Below are positions 50,592 to 59,595 of a DNA stretch of 64,000 nt, one piece after another (position 1 is the first letter of the stretch; every line of letters starts with the position of its first letter). The stretch is taken from positions 1 through 64,000 of IMG/VR virus record IMGVR_UViG_3300044633_000774; one strand, 5' to 3'. The notes beneath the pieces were generated by a model, which searched no databases, was not told where the DNA came from, and saw only the letters and a program-made list of their open reading frames with translations. The position numbers and the translations under genes were made by a program. This DNA is from a virus.

Positions 50592-51089
50592 ATGATTAAA
50601 TCTATGTTCTACAATCTTTTAATGGTCGTCGTGCTAACTGCTGGCGCTAATATTGCGCAGGCCGCAGAAATGGTACACACCTTTAATAGTCCGGCATTTC
50701 ACGGACAAGGATTTGGTATACATGCCCTTACGATTAAACAATTAGAGGATCAAGCAAAAGACAAGCGCGAATCTGCCGCAGAAGCTATTCGAGATAAAGC
50801 AGAATCTGCTGCACTTAATACTCCGCAGGCACGCTTTATTGCTAATCTGGAATCAAGAATTTATAGTCAGTTGGCTAAACAACTAACTGACAGTATGTTT
50901 GGAGAAGGTGCTACTTGTACTACAGCGGGTGTAGTATGCGGTAATATTCCAAACTTAGGCGGAAATAGTATTCAATGGAGTTTGGGTGCAGGTAATGATA
51001 ATGGGTTAATTATCATCACTATACAGGACCTAGCTAACGTTAATAATATTACAACAATGAAAGTGCCTGCAGGCTCATTTTATTTTTAA
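50592..51089 (+). CDS. csgF: CsgF-like curli assembly factor
   Basis: The 165-residue protein has a signal peptide (LMVVVLTAGANIAQA, cut after residue 24). The mature N-terminus is MVHTFNSPAFHGQGFGIHAL, like the CsgF segment TWTPVNPAFGGNPL that plugs into the CsgG pore. A helix (FIANLESRIYSQLAKQLTDS) and a beta-rich C-terminus (GLIIITIQDLANVN, then MKVPAGSFYF) complete the CsgF pattern. It couples the nucleator to the secretion channel. The csgG gene follows after nine bases. Confidence 0.85.
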   Translation: MIKSMFYNLLMVVVLTAGANIAQAAEMVHTFNSPAFHGQGFGIHALTIKQLEDQAKDKRESAAEAIRDKAESAALNTPQARFIANLESRIYSQLAKQLTDSMFGEGATCTTAGVVCGNIPNLGGNSIQWSLGAGNDNGLIIITIQDLANVNNITTMKVPAGSFYF

Positions 51090-51098
51090 GGAATATAC

Positions 51099-51965
51099 AT
51101 GAATAAAACACTTATATCCTTATTAATAACCGCACTGTTAACAGGATGTGCAACAAGTAGTGCTATCCGTGAACAAATAACAAGTGAGCAATTTGATAAA
51201 CCTGAGATAGTACGTGAAACATACTTTACTAAACCAGAGAATAAGGTATTACCTCCGAGCGGCGGCCCCGTTCCGGTAGCAGTATATAGTTTCTTAGATA
51301 AAACCGGACAGCGTAAAAATGTACCCAACGTGGCTAGTTTTAGTACAGCAGTATCGCAAGGTGCAGAAGCATACCTAATTGGCGCCCTACAAGATGTAGG
51401 CGACCAACGTTGGTTTACTGTGTTAGAACGTGTAGGGTTAGACAATTTGATTAAAGAACGTCAGATGATTCGTCAGATGCGTGAACAATATCAAGGTCGT
51501 GAAGCTAAGGCATTACCACCAATGATGTTTGCTGGTGTTATTGTTGAAGGAAGTATAACAGGCTACGATAGTAACCTGCTTACGGGTGGTAGTGGTGTTC
51601 GTATACTAGGTATTGGCGCACAAACGCAATACCAAAGTGATACAGTAACGGTTACATTAAGAACAGTAAGTGTTAATACAGGTGAAGTATTAACAACTGT
51701 AACAGTTACTAAAACAGTATTAAGCTACATGGACAAACTTGGTGTATTAAAGTTTGTTGAAGAAGGCACAAAAGCCGTCGAAGCTGAAACTGGTATGAGT
51801 ATCAATGAAAGTATCAATAAAGCAACAAGCCTAGCAGTAAAAGCGGCCGTGATTGCTACTATTCGAGAAGGGGTTCGTAAAGGGCATTGGTCTTACAAAG
51901 AAGAACCTAAGCCTGTAGTACAAACAGATGGTATAACATACCCGCTGTTAGAAACAATAAAATAA
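51099..51965 (+). CDS. csgG: CsgG-like curli secretion channel lipoprotein
   Basis: The 288-residue protein has a lipoprotein signal with LLTGC, Cys at 17. The CsgG core is clear: VPVAVYSFLDKTGQRKNVPN, WFTVLERVGLDNLIKERQMI, GVIVEGSITGYDSNLLTGGS (the membrane hairpin region) and TVTVTLRTVSVNTGEVL. The length matches CsgG. Nine CsgG subunits form the outer-membrane pore through which curlin leaves the cell. AAGGAATA precedes the start. A csgE homologue is not seen. Confidence 0.95.
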   Translation: MNKTLISLLITALLTGCATSSAIREQITSEQFDKPEIVRETYFTKPENKVLPPSGGPVPVAVYSFLDKTGQRKNVPNVASFSTAVSQGAEAYLIGALQDVGDQRWFTVLERVGLDNLIKERQMIRQMREQYQGREAKALPPMMFAGVIVEGSITGYDSNLLTGGSGVRILGIGAQTQYQSDTVTVTLRTVSVNTGEVLTTVTVTKTVLSYMDKLGVLKFVEEGTKAVEAETGMSINESINKATSLAVKAAVIATIREGVRKGHWSYKEEPKPVVQTDGITYPLLETIK

Positions 51966-51998
51966 TAATAGGATTTTAAAAATCCAAGGAGCACGACG

Positions 51999-52784
51999 AT
52001 GAAATATAATTTAAAAGCAACAGTAAGTATGATGTTTTTAGCGTTATCAACATCATTGATGGCCGCAGGTCCAACAGGACCTAACCGTGTTTACATTGAA
52101 CAATTAGGTAGCACCAATATTGTTACAATTGAACAAGTCGGCGGCACAAACGATGTTGGTGGTATTGCTGGTAGTGTAGCAGTTGACGCAACAGGTCTAA
52201 GTACATTAACAGTAACAGCACCTAGTACAAGTAATTATGCTACAATTAACGGTAGCAATAACGGTGTTACTATTACACAAACCGGCGATGATAACCAATC
52301 ACAGTACAACATCAAAGGTGGAAATAATAGCTTTACAAGTACTCTAACTGGTGACGGTAATCAAAGCAAACTTACAATCGGTGATACTAACACTAATGGT
52401 ATGCGTAATACTGTTACTGAAACTGTTACTGGTAGTACTAATATGTTGATTACTAATATTGTTGGTAGTGATAATGCATTATCAACTACTATTAACGGTG
52501 GTAGTAACCAATTGACCACTACTGTAACTACTAGCAACGCTGATATTACCAACACTATTAGTGGTAGTAACAACATATTCAATATACAACAAATTGATGC
52601 TGCAGGTAGTGCTGGTCATAGTTTAGTTACCTCAACTACAGGTGATTTTAACAGTATTACTACACAGCAACAAGGTACAAATGATACTACATTTAATATC
52701 AGCACAACCGGTAATAATAATACAATTACTGTTCGTTCGAGTAGCGGCGCTATAGTAAGTCCAGTATCAGCAATAGTGAGATAG
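51999..52784 (+). CDS. Curlin-repeat protein (CsgA/CsgB-like)
   Basis: The 261-residue protein has a signal peptide (FLALSTSLMAA) and then curlin-type repeats. RVYIEQLGSTNIVTIEQVG, GVTITQTGDDNQSQ, NIFNIQQIDAAGSAGH, SITTQQQGTND and ISTTGNNNTITV show the spaced Gln, Asn and Gly of the amyloid ladder. The centre is Thr/Asn-rich and more diverged than CsgA. A ribosome-binding site AAGGAG is well placed. It is the likely fibre subunit for the CsgG channel encoded just upstream. Confidence 0.85.
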   Translation: MKYNLKATVSMMFLALSTSLMAAGPTGPNRVYIEQLGSTNIVTIEQVGGTNDVGGIAGSVAVDATGLSTLTVTAPSTSNYATINGSNNGVTITQTGDDNQSQYNIKGGNNSFTSTLTGDGNQSKLTIGDTNTNGMRNTVTETVTGSTNMLITNIVGSDNALSTTINGGSNQLTTTVTTSNADITNTISGSNNIFNIQQIDAAGSAGHSLVTSTTGDFNSITTQQQGTNDTTFNISTTGNNNTITVRSSSGAIVSPVSAIVR

Positions 52785-52787
52785 TCA

Positions 52788-53876
52788 ATGAAACTATTGC
52801 TTGCAATAGCATGCTTAGTAGCAGTTACTAACGCATGGGCGGGCATTGGGACAGTAAGCGATACTAAAGGTACCGCTTGCTCAATAGAGCGTGCTAAACA
52901 GACCCTGCCTGGTAATAAAGGTGCCGCCATAGAAAGTATGGATACCTATGTTACAGGCGGCTGTGTTAGCAACATTACATTTAAAGATGACACCAAAGTA
53001 AAAATAACAGAAAACAGTCGACTAATGATAGACGACTTTGTTTTTGATCCTAAAAAATCCGATGCAGGCAAGCTAGCTCTTAAAGTAGGTATGGGCACAG
53101 TACGTTATGCCAGTGGACAAATTGCTAAAAATAATCCACAACGAGTAGACATTAAAACCCCCACAGCATCAATTGCTGTTCGAGGTACAGACTTTAACAT
53201 GACTGTAGACGAAGCAGGGCAGAGTCTAGTAATTCTTGTACCTAGCTGTAAAGAAGGCGAAAAGATCAAAGAATACGAGCTAGAAGAAAACTTATGTAAA
53301 GTAGGCAAGATTGAAGTCAGTACACTTGCTGGCATAGTTACCCTAGACAAAGCATTTGAAGGTACCTATGTAACCAGTGCTAACATGATGCCTAGTCCTC
53401 CGGTTATTATTAATACAGTTGAAGGTAAGATTGGCAACAGTCTTATTATTGCTCGCCCGCCAGAAATTATTCGAGCTAGTAAAGACGCGGCAAAAAGTAA
53501 ACGCGAACTAGAACAAGAAGAATTGGAAGCTATACAGGTCAGTCAAATGTCACAGCGTATGGACAACGAACCCGACGCTAAGGCTGTGGTACTACCTTAC
53601 AGTTTCGATAGCGGCAAAACCGGTTGTAATCCAACAACTAATATCTGTGTGAGATGGGAACGACCCGACGGTGATACTATTCAAGCACGTGGTCGAGGCG
53701 TTGCGTTCCGCCAAAGCGAAGATCACTATGCTGAAGTTAAAACACAGGGCTACGAAAGTAATACTTCGATTGAAATTACACATGATGACAACATAGCTTC
53801 GGCTATAATTGGTTCGGGTGATCCGGGTGGTAATGTAGTGCGTATTAAACAGAATTCTGGAGTGTTACGCAGATGA
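52788..53876 (+). CDS. Secreted FecR-domain protein in the curli locus
   Basis: The 362-residue protein has a signal peptide (LLLAIACLVAVTNAWA). A FecR-type beta domain spans about residues 45-150 (VSNITFKDDTKVKITENSRL, LALKVGMGTVRYASGQIAKN, TPTASIAVRGTDFNMTVDEA). Two cysteine pairs lie in PSCKEG...NLCK and GCNPTTNICVRW. The end, YESNTSIEITHDDNIASAI and GNVVRIKQNSG, resembles a diverged curlin repeat. Its role may be binding or priming of the fibre. It overlaps the next gene by four bases. Confidence 0.75.
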   Translation: MKLLLAIACLVAVTNAWAGIGTVSDTKGTACSIERAKQTLPGNKGAAIESMDTYVTGGCVSNITFKDDTKVKITENSRLMIDDFVFDPKKSDAGKLALKVGMGTVRYASGQIAKNNPQRVDIKTPTASIAVRGTDFNMTVDEAGQSLVILVPSCKEGEKIKEYELEENLCKVGKIEVSTLAGIVTLDKAFEGTYVTSANMMPSPPVIINTVEGKIGNSLIIARPPEIIRASKDAAKSKRELEQEELEAIQVSQMSQRMDNEPDAKAVVLPYSFDSGKTGCNPTTNICVRWERPDGDTIQARGRGVAFRQSEDHYAEVKTQGYESNTSIEITHDDNIASAIIGSGDPGGNVVRIKQNSGVLRR

Positions 53877-55228
53877 GATTAATTGCACTTGTTATGTTAT
53901 TCATATGTAATAATGCTCTGGCCCAGTTGGGGTTTGAGTCTGGCAATTTAACTGGCTGGACCGCAAGCGGCGGTGATGTTACAGTATTGGGCACTACCAG
54001 TGTCAGTCCCGGTGGCGGAAAGAATTGGACAGTGAATCCTTATGGTACAAAGATGGGTCGTCTTCAACCCACAGGCAGTGTGCAGTTCAATACGGCCACT
54101 ACTCAGTTAGGATTAACTTCAGTAGAAAATACAGCCATAAGAAACTACTTAACATTTCAAAGTCAAAATGGAGGTGGTGGTAATGCTACTCCTACTAATG
54201 CTTCTTGGATCAAACGAGAAATATCTCTACAAGCAGGAACCACATATACATTTGGTTGGAATTATTTAAGTACGGACTATACACCCTTTAATGACGGCAG
54301 TATGATGACTCTGACACATGCTACCAATGGTGGTATTACTCCTAACTTAAACAACAGTCAACAACGCTATGCTCTACTGGGATTTACTAATCCTGGTACA
54401 GGTAACTATGCTACAGGTTCTTATGGTTCAACTGGGTGGCAACAGGCTCGCTTTACAGTGCCAGAAACTGGTACGTACATATTAGGATTTGCCTCATTTA
54501 ATCTTGGTGATACAGCACTAAGCCCGATGTTGTTTATAGATGAAATTCAGGGCACTACTGCATTGAATGGGCAGACATTTGGTGCTGTGGCTCCTAATGC
54601 CGGGTCTACTGCTCCACCTGCAGAACCAGTTGCTCCTAGTTTATGTTGTGGCGGTAGTTCAGCCGCCTTTTCTATAGACGTTGAAAAATCAGCTTCTATG
54701 CAGGCCTTTATCAATAGGACAACACAGGACAGTCAGGTGTACATTGAACAGATAGGCAACAACAATACCATTGTGGTAAATCAAACCGGCACAAGAAATA
54801 ACTATGTTGACTACTACGGAAATGGTAGTTCAAATACAGTTGATATAACCCAATCTGGTACAGCGTCAACTGTTGCAAACTATACCGATTTAAATATTCT
54901 CGGTAACAATAATAACGTTGATGTTATCCAGCAGAGTACAGGCGGCGCCAAGGGTGTATACGCGACAGTTAACAATAATGCTAATACAGTCTCGGTCTTG
55001 CAGAAAGACGCAGGCAATCACCACTTAGATTTGACAGTAAGTGGCGGTAATAAGACAGTAGACATAACTCAACAGGGCAGTGCTGCACACATGGCTGACA
55101 TTACTCTAAGTGGAGCAGGTGCTAGAAGTTTAAACTTAAATCAGCAAGGTACAGTGCAACAGTTTTACAGTATTAATAGTAGTTGCGCTAGTGCCTGTCA
55201 GGCAATAACTGTAATACAAGGGCAATAA
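53873..55228 (+). CDS. Adhesin with N-terminal beta domain and curlin repeats
   Basis: The 451-residue protein has a signal peptide. A beta-sandwich-like domain begins GFESGNLTGWTASGGDVTVL and resembles domains of surface and anchor proteins that bind ligands. After a Pro/Ala linker and a CC pair, curlin repeats run from about residue 285 to the end: VYIEQIGNNNTIVVNQTG, SNTVDITQSGTAST, VDVIQQSTGG, VDITQQGSAAH, LNLNQQGTVQQ. It could cap or nucleate the fibre and add a binding head. Confidence 0.8.
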   Translation: MRLIALVMLFICNNALAQLGFESGNLTGWTASGGDVTVLGTTSVSPGGGKNWTVNPYGTKMGRLQPTGSVQFNTATTQLGLTSVENTAIRNYLTFQSQNGGGGNATPTNASWIKREISLQAGTTYTFGWNYLSTDYTPFNDGSMMTLTHATNGGITPNLNNSQQRYALLGFTNPGTGNYATGSYGSTGWQQARFTVPETGTYILGFASFNLGDTALSPMLFIDEIQGTTALNGQTFGAVAPNAGSTAPPAEPVAPSLCCGGSSAAFSIDVEKSASMQAFINRTTQDSQVYIEQIGNNNTIVVNQTGTRNNYVDYYGNGSSNTVDITQSGTASTVANYTDLNILGNNNNVDVIQQSTGGAKGVYATVNNNANTVSVLQKDAGNHHLDLTVSGGNKTVDITQQGSAAHMADITLSGAGARSLNLNQQGTVQQFYSINSSCASACQAITVIQGQ

Positions 55229-55315
55229 CAGCAGAATCGATACTGTAACGGTATTAATAACTGTTGTATTTTTACAACAATGTTATCAAAAAACAACAAA
55301 AGGTTGACACATCAT

Positions 55316-55323
55316 TATAAATA
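55316..55323 (+). promoter_or_regulatory. Late-type TATAAATA inside an early-type promoter of the porin gene
   Basis: TTGACA at 55304-55309 and TACACT at 55327-55332 (17-base spacer) enclose a perfect TATAAATA. An inverted repeat ATACTAT/ATAGTAT at 55321-55340 covers the start region. Confidence 0.6.
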
Positions 55324-55340
55324 CTATACACTGATAGTAT
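55321..55340. repeat. Inverted repeat at the porin promoter
   Basis: ATACTAT and ATAGTAT are separated by six bases and overlap the -10 region. They may form an operator or a 5' stem in the message. Confidence 0.5.
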
Positions 55341-55379
55341 AACATATTAGTGTTATCCAATAAAAGGAGAAGTATCGTA

Positions 55380-56591
55380 ATGAAGAAATTATTATTAGCA
55401 ACATTATTAGCAAGTATGTATTCAACTGCTCACGCTGGCATTCAAATTCCAGCTGGTGATTGGACACTAGACATCGGTGGCGTTGTAAACGCTTACTACA
55501 CAAACACACGCGGCACAGGCAGTGCAGTAGTTGGTGGTCTAGGTGGACCTAATGCTACAGGTCAACGTAACGAATCAAATATCACAACTGGTTTATTACC
55601 AAACGTATTATCAGTTTCTGGTAAGTCACGTCAAAATGATCTAGACATCGGTTTTACAATTGCTATCAATCCGGGTGCTTCTACAACACAAGCCGGTATT
55701 CAAACAGCTAACCAAGAAAATCGTCAAGCATTCTTAACCATCGGTGATAAATCATGGGGTAGTGTAAAACTAGGTAAAGATTTAGGTATCTACGCTTCTG
55801 ATGCAATCCTTAACGACATGACATTGCTGGGTGTTGGTGCAGGCGCTGGTGCACTAGCTGGTAACACAACAACGTTAGGTCGTATTGGGACTGGTTATAT
55901 GTACGCTGACTGGAAATCACAAGTTGCCTACACATCACCAAACTTCGACGGCTTCCAATTCACTGCTGGTGTAACACAAGCATGGAATGCTCAAACAGCT
56001 GACTTAAATGCAGTAACAGCAGGTGTACAAGCTGCTTCAGCTACTTCAACAGGACGTGGCGGCGCTCAACCAGCATTCGAAGGTAAAGTATCTTACTCAC
56101 TAGCAGGCCCTATTGCTGCTAAAGTTTGGTCAAGTGCTATTTCACAAAAAGTTGAAGGCCTATCTGGTGCTAACGCCGACAGCCGTGCTTATGCATGGGA
56201 CGTTGGTACAAACTTGTCTGCTGGTCCATACGGGTTAACTGCTTACTACTTTGATGGTAAAGGTATTGGCCGTTCACTACAATTACTAGACGGCTTTGAT
56301 GCTACAGGTAAACGTCGTGATTCAAATGGCGGCTACGTGCAAGGTACATACACATTGCCTACTGCTACCAAACTTGGTCTAAGTTATGGTCAAAGTAAAT
56401 TAGATCGTAACAGTGGCGAAACAGCTACAGCTTTAGTTTCGAAAAACGAAATGTGGACTGTTGGTGCTTATCACCCACTCACAAAACACGTGAACTTAGT
56501 TGCTGAATACTCAGACGTTAAATCAGAAGCACAAAACGGTGCAGAAGGTAAATCACGTTCAGTATCAGCAGGTGCTATCTTATTCTTCTAA
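55380..56591 (+). CDS. Outer-membrane porin (betaproteobacterial type)
   Basis: The start at 55380 follows AAGGAGA. The 403-residue protein has a signal peptide (LLLATLLASMYSTAHA). It then has the general-porin pattern: GDWTLDIGGVVNAYYTNTRG, NEIFLTIGDKSWGSVKLGKD-like strands, alternating aromatic strands, and a terminal aromatic residue (VSAGAILFF) needed for insertion into the outer membrane. Phage-borne porins may change permeability or hide receptors. A strong leader and terminator suggest a separate, well-expressed gene. Confidence 0.88.
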   Translation: MKKLLLATLLASMYSTAHAGIQIPAGDWTLDIGGVVNAYYTNTRGTGSAVVGGLGGPNATGQRNESNITTGLLPNVLSVSGKSRQNDLDIGFTIAINPGASTTQAGIQTANQENRQAFLTIGDKSWGSVKLGKDLGIYASDAILNDMTLLGVGAGAGALAGNTTTLGRIGTGYMYADWKSQVAYTSPNFDGFQFTAGVTQAWNAQTADLNAVTAGVQAASATSTGRGGAQPAFEGKVSYSLAGPIAAKVWSSAISQKVEGLSGANADSRAYAWDVGTNLSAGPYGLTAYYFDGKGIGRSLQLLDGFDATGKRRDSNGGYVQGTYTLPTATKLGLSYGQSKLDRNSGETATALVSKNEMWTVGAYHPLTKHVNLVAEYSDVKSEAQNGAEGKSRSVSAGAILFF

Positions 56592-56615
56592 GATTTACTT
56601 CTTAGTCTAATAATT

Positions 56616-56643
56616 AAAAAGCCCCTTAACTGGGGCTTTTTTA
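56616..56643 (+). terminator. Terminator after the porin gene
   Basis: AAAAGCCCC and GGGGCTTTT pair across six bases, followed by TT. Confidence 0.9.
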
Positions 56644-56687
56644 ATCTATATGTAATCTAAATTGTAATCTTTTATTTTAACAATTAG

Positions 56688-56695
56688 TGTAAATA
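56688..56695 (+). promoter_or_regulatory. Late-type promoter TGTAAATA
   Basis: Eighteen bases before the ATG at 56714, which has a very strong ribosome-binding site. Confidence 0.4.
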
Positions 56696-56713
56696 GTACA
56701 CAAGGAGGACATC

Positions 56714-56875
56714 ATGATGAAACAGAGTAAATTACTCACTAAGTTATATCGTGCTTGTCTCGACCATGATACAGAAACCATTGTTAAACTTAAGAAAAAA
56801 GAGTTTACGAAGATACTGAAACACAAGGCCGAAGGTAAGCCGTTCAATGGTAAGTGGTCAGTGGTTAGGATCTAA
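56714..56875 (+). CDS. Unknown basic protein, 53 aa
   Basis: AAGGAGG at 56702-56708 is a near-perfect ribosome-binding site. The 53-residue product is basic and helical (LLTKLYRACLDHDTETIVKL, then KKKEFTKILKHKAEG) and ends in a hydrophobic strand (WSVVRI). It stands alone between two terminators. Function unknown; the strong signals argue that it is real and well expressed. Confidence 0.6.
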   Translation: MMKQSKLLTKLYRACLDHDTETIVKLKKKEFTKILKHKAEGKPFNGKWSVVRI

Positions 56876-56890
56876 CTACTTCAAAACAAT

Positions 56891-56916
56891 AAACCCGCTG
56901 AGGCGGGTTTTATTTT
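56891..56916 (+). terminator. Rho-independent terminator
   Basis: AAACCCGC and GCGGGTTT pair around TGAG, followed by TATTTT. Confidence 0.9.
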
Positions 56917-57000
56917 GGCTATGTGTATTAAAAATTTAATCTATTTGTAACATTACTGTAATCTTTGTGTGTTTAAATAATATATATAAGGGGAATATTA

Positions 57001-58428
57001 ATGACCATACAACAAGTTAAATCAATAATGTATTATGTAGTAATAGCATTTGCACTATCAATGGCAGGATTAAAACAAGCTCACGCAGACAGTACCACAG
57101 ACATTGTTAATGCACTGGTTATGAAAGGTGTACTTACAGAAGAAGAAGGCGCACTGCTAAACAAAGGCCATACTGGTGAAATAGGCGCAGTTAAAAAAGA
57201 AAAAGATACCACTGTACATGCGGCTAGTAAAATGAACATTCGTGGCTATTTACAAGTGCGCAATACTACTATGCTTAGTGGTGACGAAGGAGTCAACCTT
57301 TGGTCAGATCGATCTGTAGGTAATAAAAACTCTCTTGCTGATCAAGACAAAAACTTTCTTATCCGTCGAGCACGTGTGATCATTTCTGGTTCAGCTGGTG
57401 AGCGTTTGGATTATTATATTCAACCTGACTTTGCTAGTACAGCAGGTACCACAGGTAACGTAGCGCAACTGCGTGATGCTTATGGTGATGTTAACTTGAC
57501 CAAAGACAAAGTACACCGCGTTCGTGTTGGACAAAGTAAAGTACCATATGGCTTTGAAAACTTACAATCTTCACAAAATCGTCTAGCACTTGATCGCGCT
57601 GACGCATTTAATAGTGCAGTACGTGACGAGCGTGATTTGGGTGCGTTTTATTACTACACACCGGACAACGTTCAAAAGCTCTTTAAAGAAATTCAAGACG
57701 GCGGTTTAAAACATTCGGGTAACTACGGTATGGTTGCCTTGGGTGTTTATAATGGTCAAGGTGCTAACCAACAAGATCGTAATGACAACTACCACGTTGT
57801 GGCACGTGCTACTTACCCATGGAAAACCGAAAGCGGTCAAATCTACGAAGCTGGTGTACAAGGTTACTCGGGCAAGTATGTAAGAACAGGTAGTGCATAT
57901 AGAAAAAATATGGGCAACAATGTTTACGCAACTAAAACACCAACATTAGAAGCAGGCAACACAACTGGTTTTAAAGATCAACGTGTGGGTGTAAGTTTTA
58001 TGATGTACCCACAGCCATTAGGTCTACAAGGTGAGTGGAACTGGGGTAAAACTCCTGGCTTAGATACTACTGCTAGCACTGATGGTATTATCAAAGAAAC
58101 TAACTTAAACGGTGGCTACATTCAAACTATGTATAAGATTGACAACTTCAAAGTGTTAGATACTAATGGTACTTTAATTCCATTTGTTAGATGGCAATAC
58201 TTTGATGGTGCGTCAAAAGCAGAAACTAACTCACCGATGAACAAGGTTAACGATTGGGAGATAGGAGCTGAATGGCAAATTGCTCCAGAAGTTGAACTTG
58301 TGGCTTACTATCATATGATGAACCGTAGCAATTTAGTAACAGGAGCAACTGCTACTACAATAGCAAAACAAGACTATGCTAACTTTAAAGCAGATGCCCT
58401 ACGTGTGCAATTGCAGTACAACTTCTAA
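57001..58428 (+). CDS. Phosphate-selective porin OprP/OprO family
   Basis: The 475-residue protein has a signal peptide ending QAHADS, then a short helical linker (VNALVMKGVLTEEEGALLNK) typical of this family. The barrel follows, with FLIRRARVIISGSAGERLDY, HRVRVGQSKVPYGFENLQS and RDERDLGAFYYYT. It ends LRVQLQYNF with a terminal Phe. OprP-type channels take up phosphate or polyphosphate, a limiting nutrient for phage DNA synthesis. AAGGGG precedes the start. Confidence 0.88.
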   Translation: MTIQQVKSIMYYVVIAFALSMAGLKQAHADSTTDIVNALVMKGVLTEEEGALLNKGHTGEIGAVKKEKDTTVHAASKMNIRGYLQVRNTTMLSGDEGVNLWSDRSVGNKNSLADQDKNFLIRRARVIISGSAGERLDYYIQPDFASTAGTTGNVAQLRDAYGDVNLTKDKVHRVRVGQSKVPYGFENLQSSQNRLALDRADAFNSAVRDERDLGAFYYYTPDNVQKLFKEIQDGGLKHSGNYGMVALGVYNGQGANQQDRNDNYHVVARATYPWKTESGQIYEAGVQGYSGKYVRTGSAYRKNMGNNVYATKTPTLEAGNTTGFKDQRVGVSFMMYPQPLGLQGEWNWGKTPGLDTTASTDGIIKETNLNGGYIQTMYKIDNFKVLDTNGTLIPFVRWQYFDGASKAETNSPMNKVNDWEIGAEWQIAPEVELVAYYHMMNRSNLVTGATATTIAKQDYANFKADALRVQLQYNF

Positions 58429-58439
58429 TAGGAAAAACT

Positions 58440-58529
58440 ATGTTTGAGATTTTTATAGAAGCTGTAAAAGAAATTAGTGGTATATTAGCGATCATGGCGG
58501 CCATTGGCATATGGTCACTGTTCCCTTAA
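58440..58529 (+). CDS. Small membrane peptide, 29 aa
   Basis: GGAAAAAC precedes the ATG at 58440. The 29-residue product is one hydrophobic helix after an acidic start (IEAVKEISGILAIMAAIG). It overlaps the phosphoesterase start by 19 bases, which may couple their translation. Support is only from position, start signals and composition. Confidence 0.4.
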   Translation: MFEIFIEAVKEISGILAIMAAIGIWSLFP

Positions 58530-59278
58530 TTAGATACAAAACAATTTGTATATCTGACTTTCACCTTGGCACTAAAGATGCTAAAGCTGAATTGCTGAAT
58601 AACTTTCTCAAACATCACACCTGTGATAATCTATTCCTAATAGGTGACATCATTGATGGGTGGAAGATACAACAGAACAAGTGGGCATGGAAACAATCGC
58701 ACACTAATGTTATTCGACGAATACTAGGCTACAGTAAACGAGGATGTAATGTAACCTATGTGACCGGTAACCATGACGAATTCCTCCGTCCTCTGGTACA
58801 ACATCATTTTAGTCTAGGCCGTATACGTATTGTTAATCAAGCAGAGTATCGCAGTGTAGATGGAGAATTGTTTCTAATTACACACGGCGATATGTTTGAT
58901 GGTATTACTAGGTTAGCACCATGGATTGGATTTTTAGGTGATAAGGCCTACGATGTAGCTTTATGGTTTAACAACTATTTTAACTACTGCAGAAGTAAGT
59001 TGGGATTTGGCTATTGGAGTCTTAGTAAGTATCTCAAACATAAAGTTAAGAAAGCAATAGACTTTGTATTTAAATTTGAAACTAATCTAACTGACTATGC
59101 GGCCAAACGTGGATACGATGGTGTAATCTGCGGACATATACATACTCCGGAAATCAAACACATGCCCAACGGTATGATCTATATGAACGATGGTGACTGG
59201 GTAGAAAGTTGTAGTGCGCTTGTTGAACACGACGATGGGCGTTGGGCTATAGTCTACTGGAATCACATAATCCAATGA
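58511..59278 (+). CDS. LpxH-like metallophosphoesterase
   Basis: The 255-residue protein has the full calcineurin-like set: SDFHLG, GDIIDGW, GNHDEFLRP, THGDMFDG and CGHIHTPEIK. NDGDWVESCSALVE near the end is typical of UDP-2,3-diacylglucosamine hydrolases of the LpxH type. This would act in lipid A synthesis at the inner membrane, or on a related lipid. With the porins and D,D-peptidase it points to changes in the host envelope. The exact substrate is not proven. Confidence 0.75.
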   Translation: MVTVPLIRYKTICISDFHLGTKDAKAELLNNFLKHHTCDNLFLIGDIIDGWKIQQNKWAWKQSHTNVIRRILGYSKRGCNVTYVTGNHDEFLRPLVQHHFSLGRIRIVNQAEYRSVDGELFLITHGDMFDGITRLAPWIGFLGDKAYDVALWFNNYFNYCRSKLGFGYWSLSKYLKHKVKKAIDFVFKFETNLTDYAAKRGYDGVICGHIHTPEIKHMPNGMIYMNDGDWVESCSALVEHDDGRWAIVYWNHIIQ

Positions 59279-59448
59279 GTTGGATACTATTGATACTAGT
59301 GGTAAACATAACTGACCCAAAAGATATACCGGGCAAGGTTACACTTGAATTTGCCAATGAAACGCAATGTGAAGATGCTAAACAATCATTGACCTATTGG
59401 TTAAAATTTGATACATTTAAAGTACACGCACAGTGTTTGAAAAAATAA
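59275..59448 (+). CDS. Small secreted or membrane protein, 57 aa
   Basis: The ATG at 59275 overlaps the preceding TGA. The 57-residue product has a hydrophobic N-terminus (WILLILVVNI) and a soluble part with two cysteines (NETQCEDAKQSL, VHAQCLKK) that could form a disulfide in the periplasm. Small proteins with this pattern are common and uncharacterised. Confidence 0.55.
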   Translation: MSWILLILVVNITDPKDIPGKVTLEFANETQCEDAKQSLTYWLKFDTFKVHAQCLKK

Positions 59449-59595
59449 CAGATATAGCAATCTAAACTAATCGCAAGAAAATTATCGGTCTTTAATGATT
59501 TTACGTATGTTATTTAGGCCATATTGGTGTTATTATATGTATAAGTACTAGTAACAACACAACGTTGTTTTAGACTTTTATCTAGGAGAATTATT

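Noticed and set aside
52200-55200. The Asn/Thr/Gln-rich repeats could be a CRISPR array or DNA satellite.
   Set aside because: The repeats are at protein level with varied DNA sequence and lie in long open frames with signal peptides.
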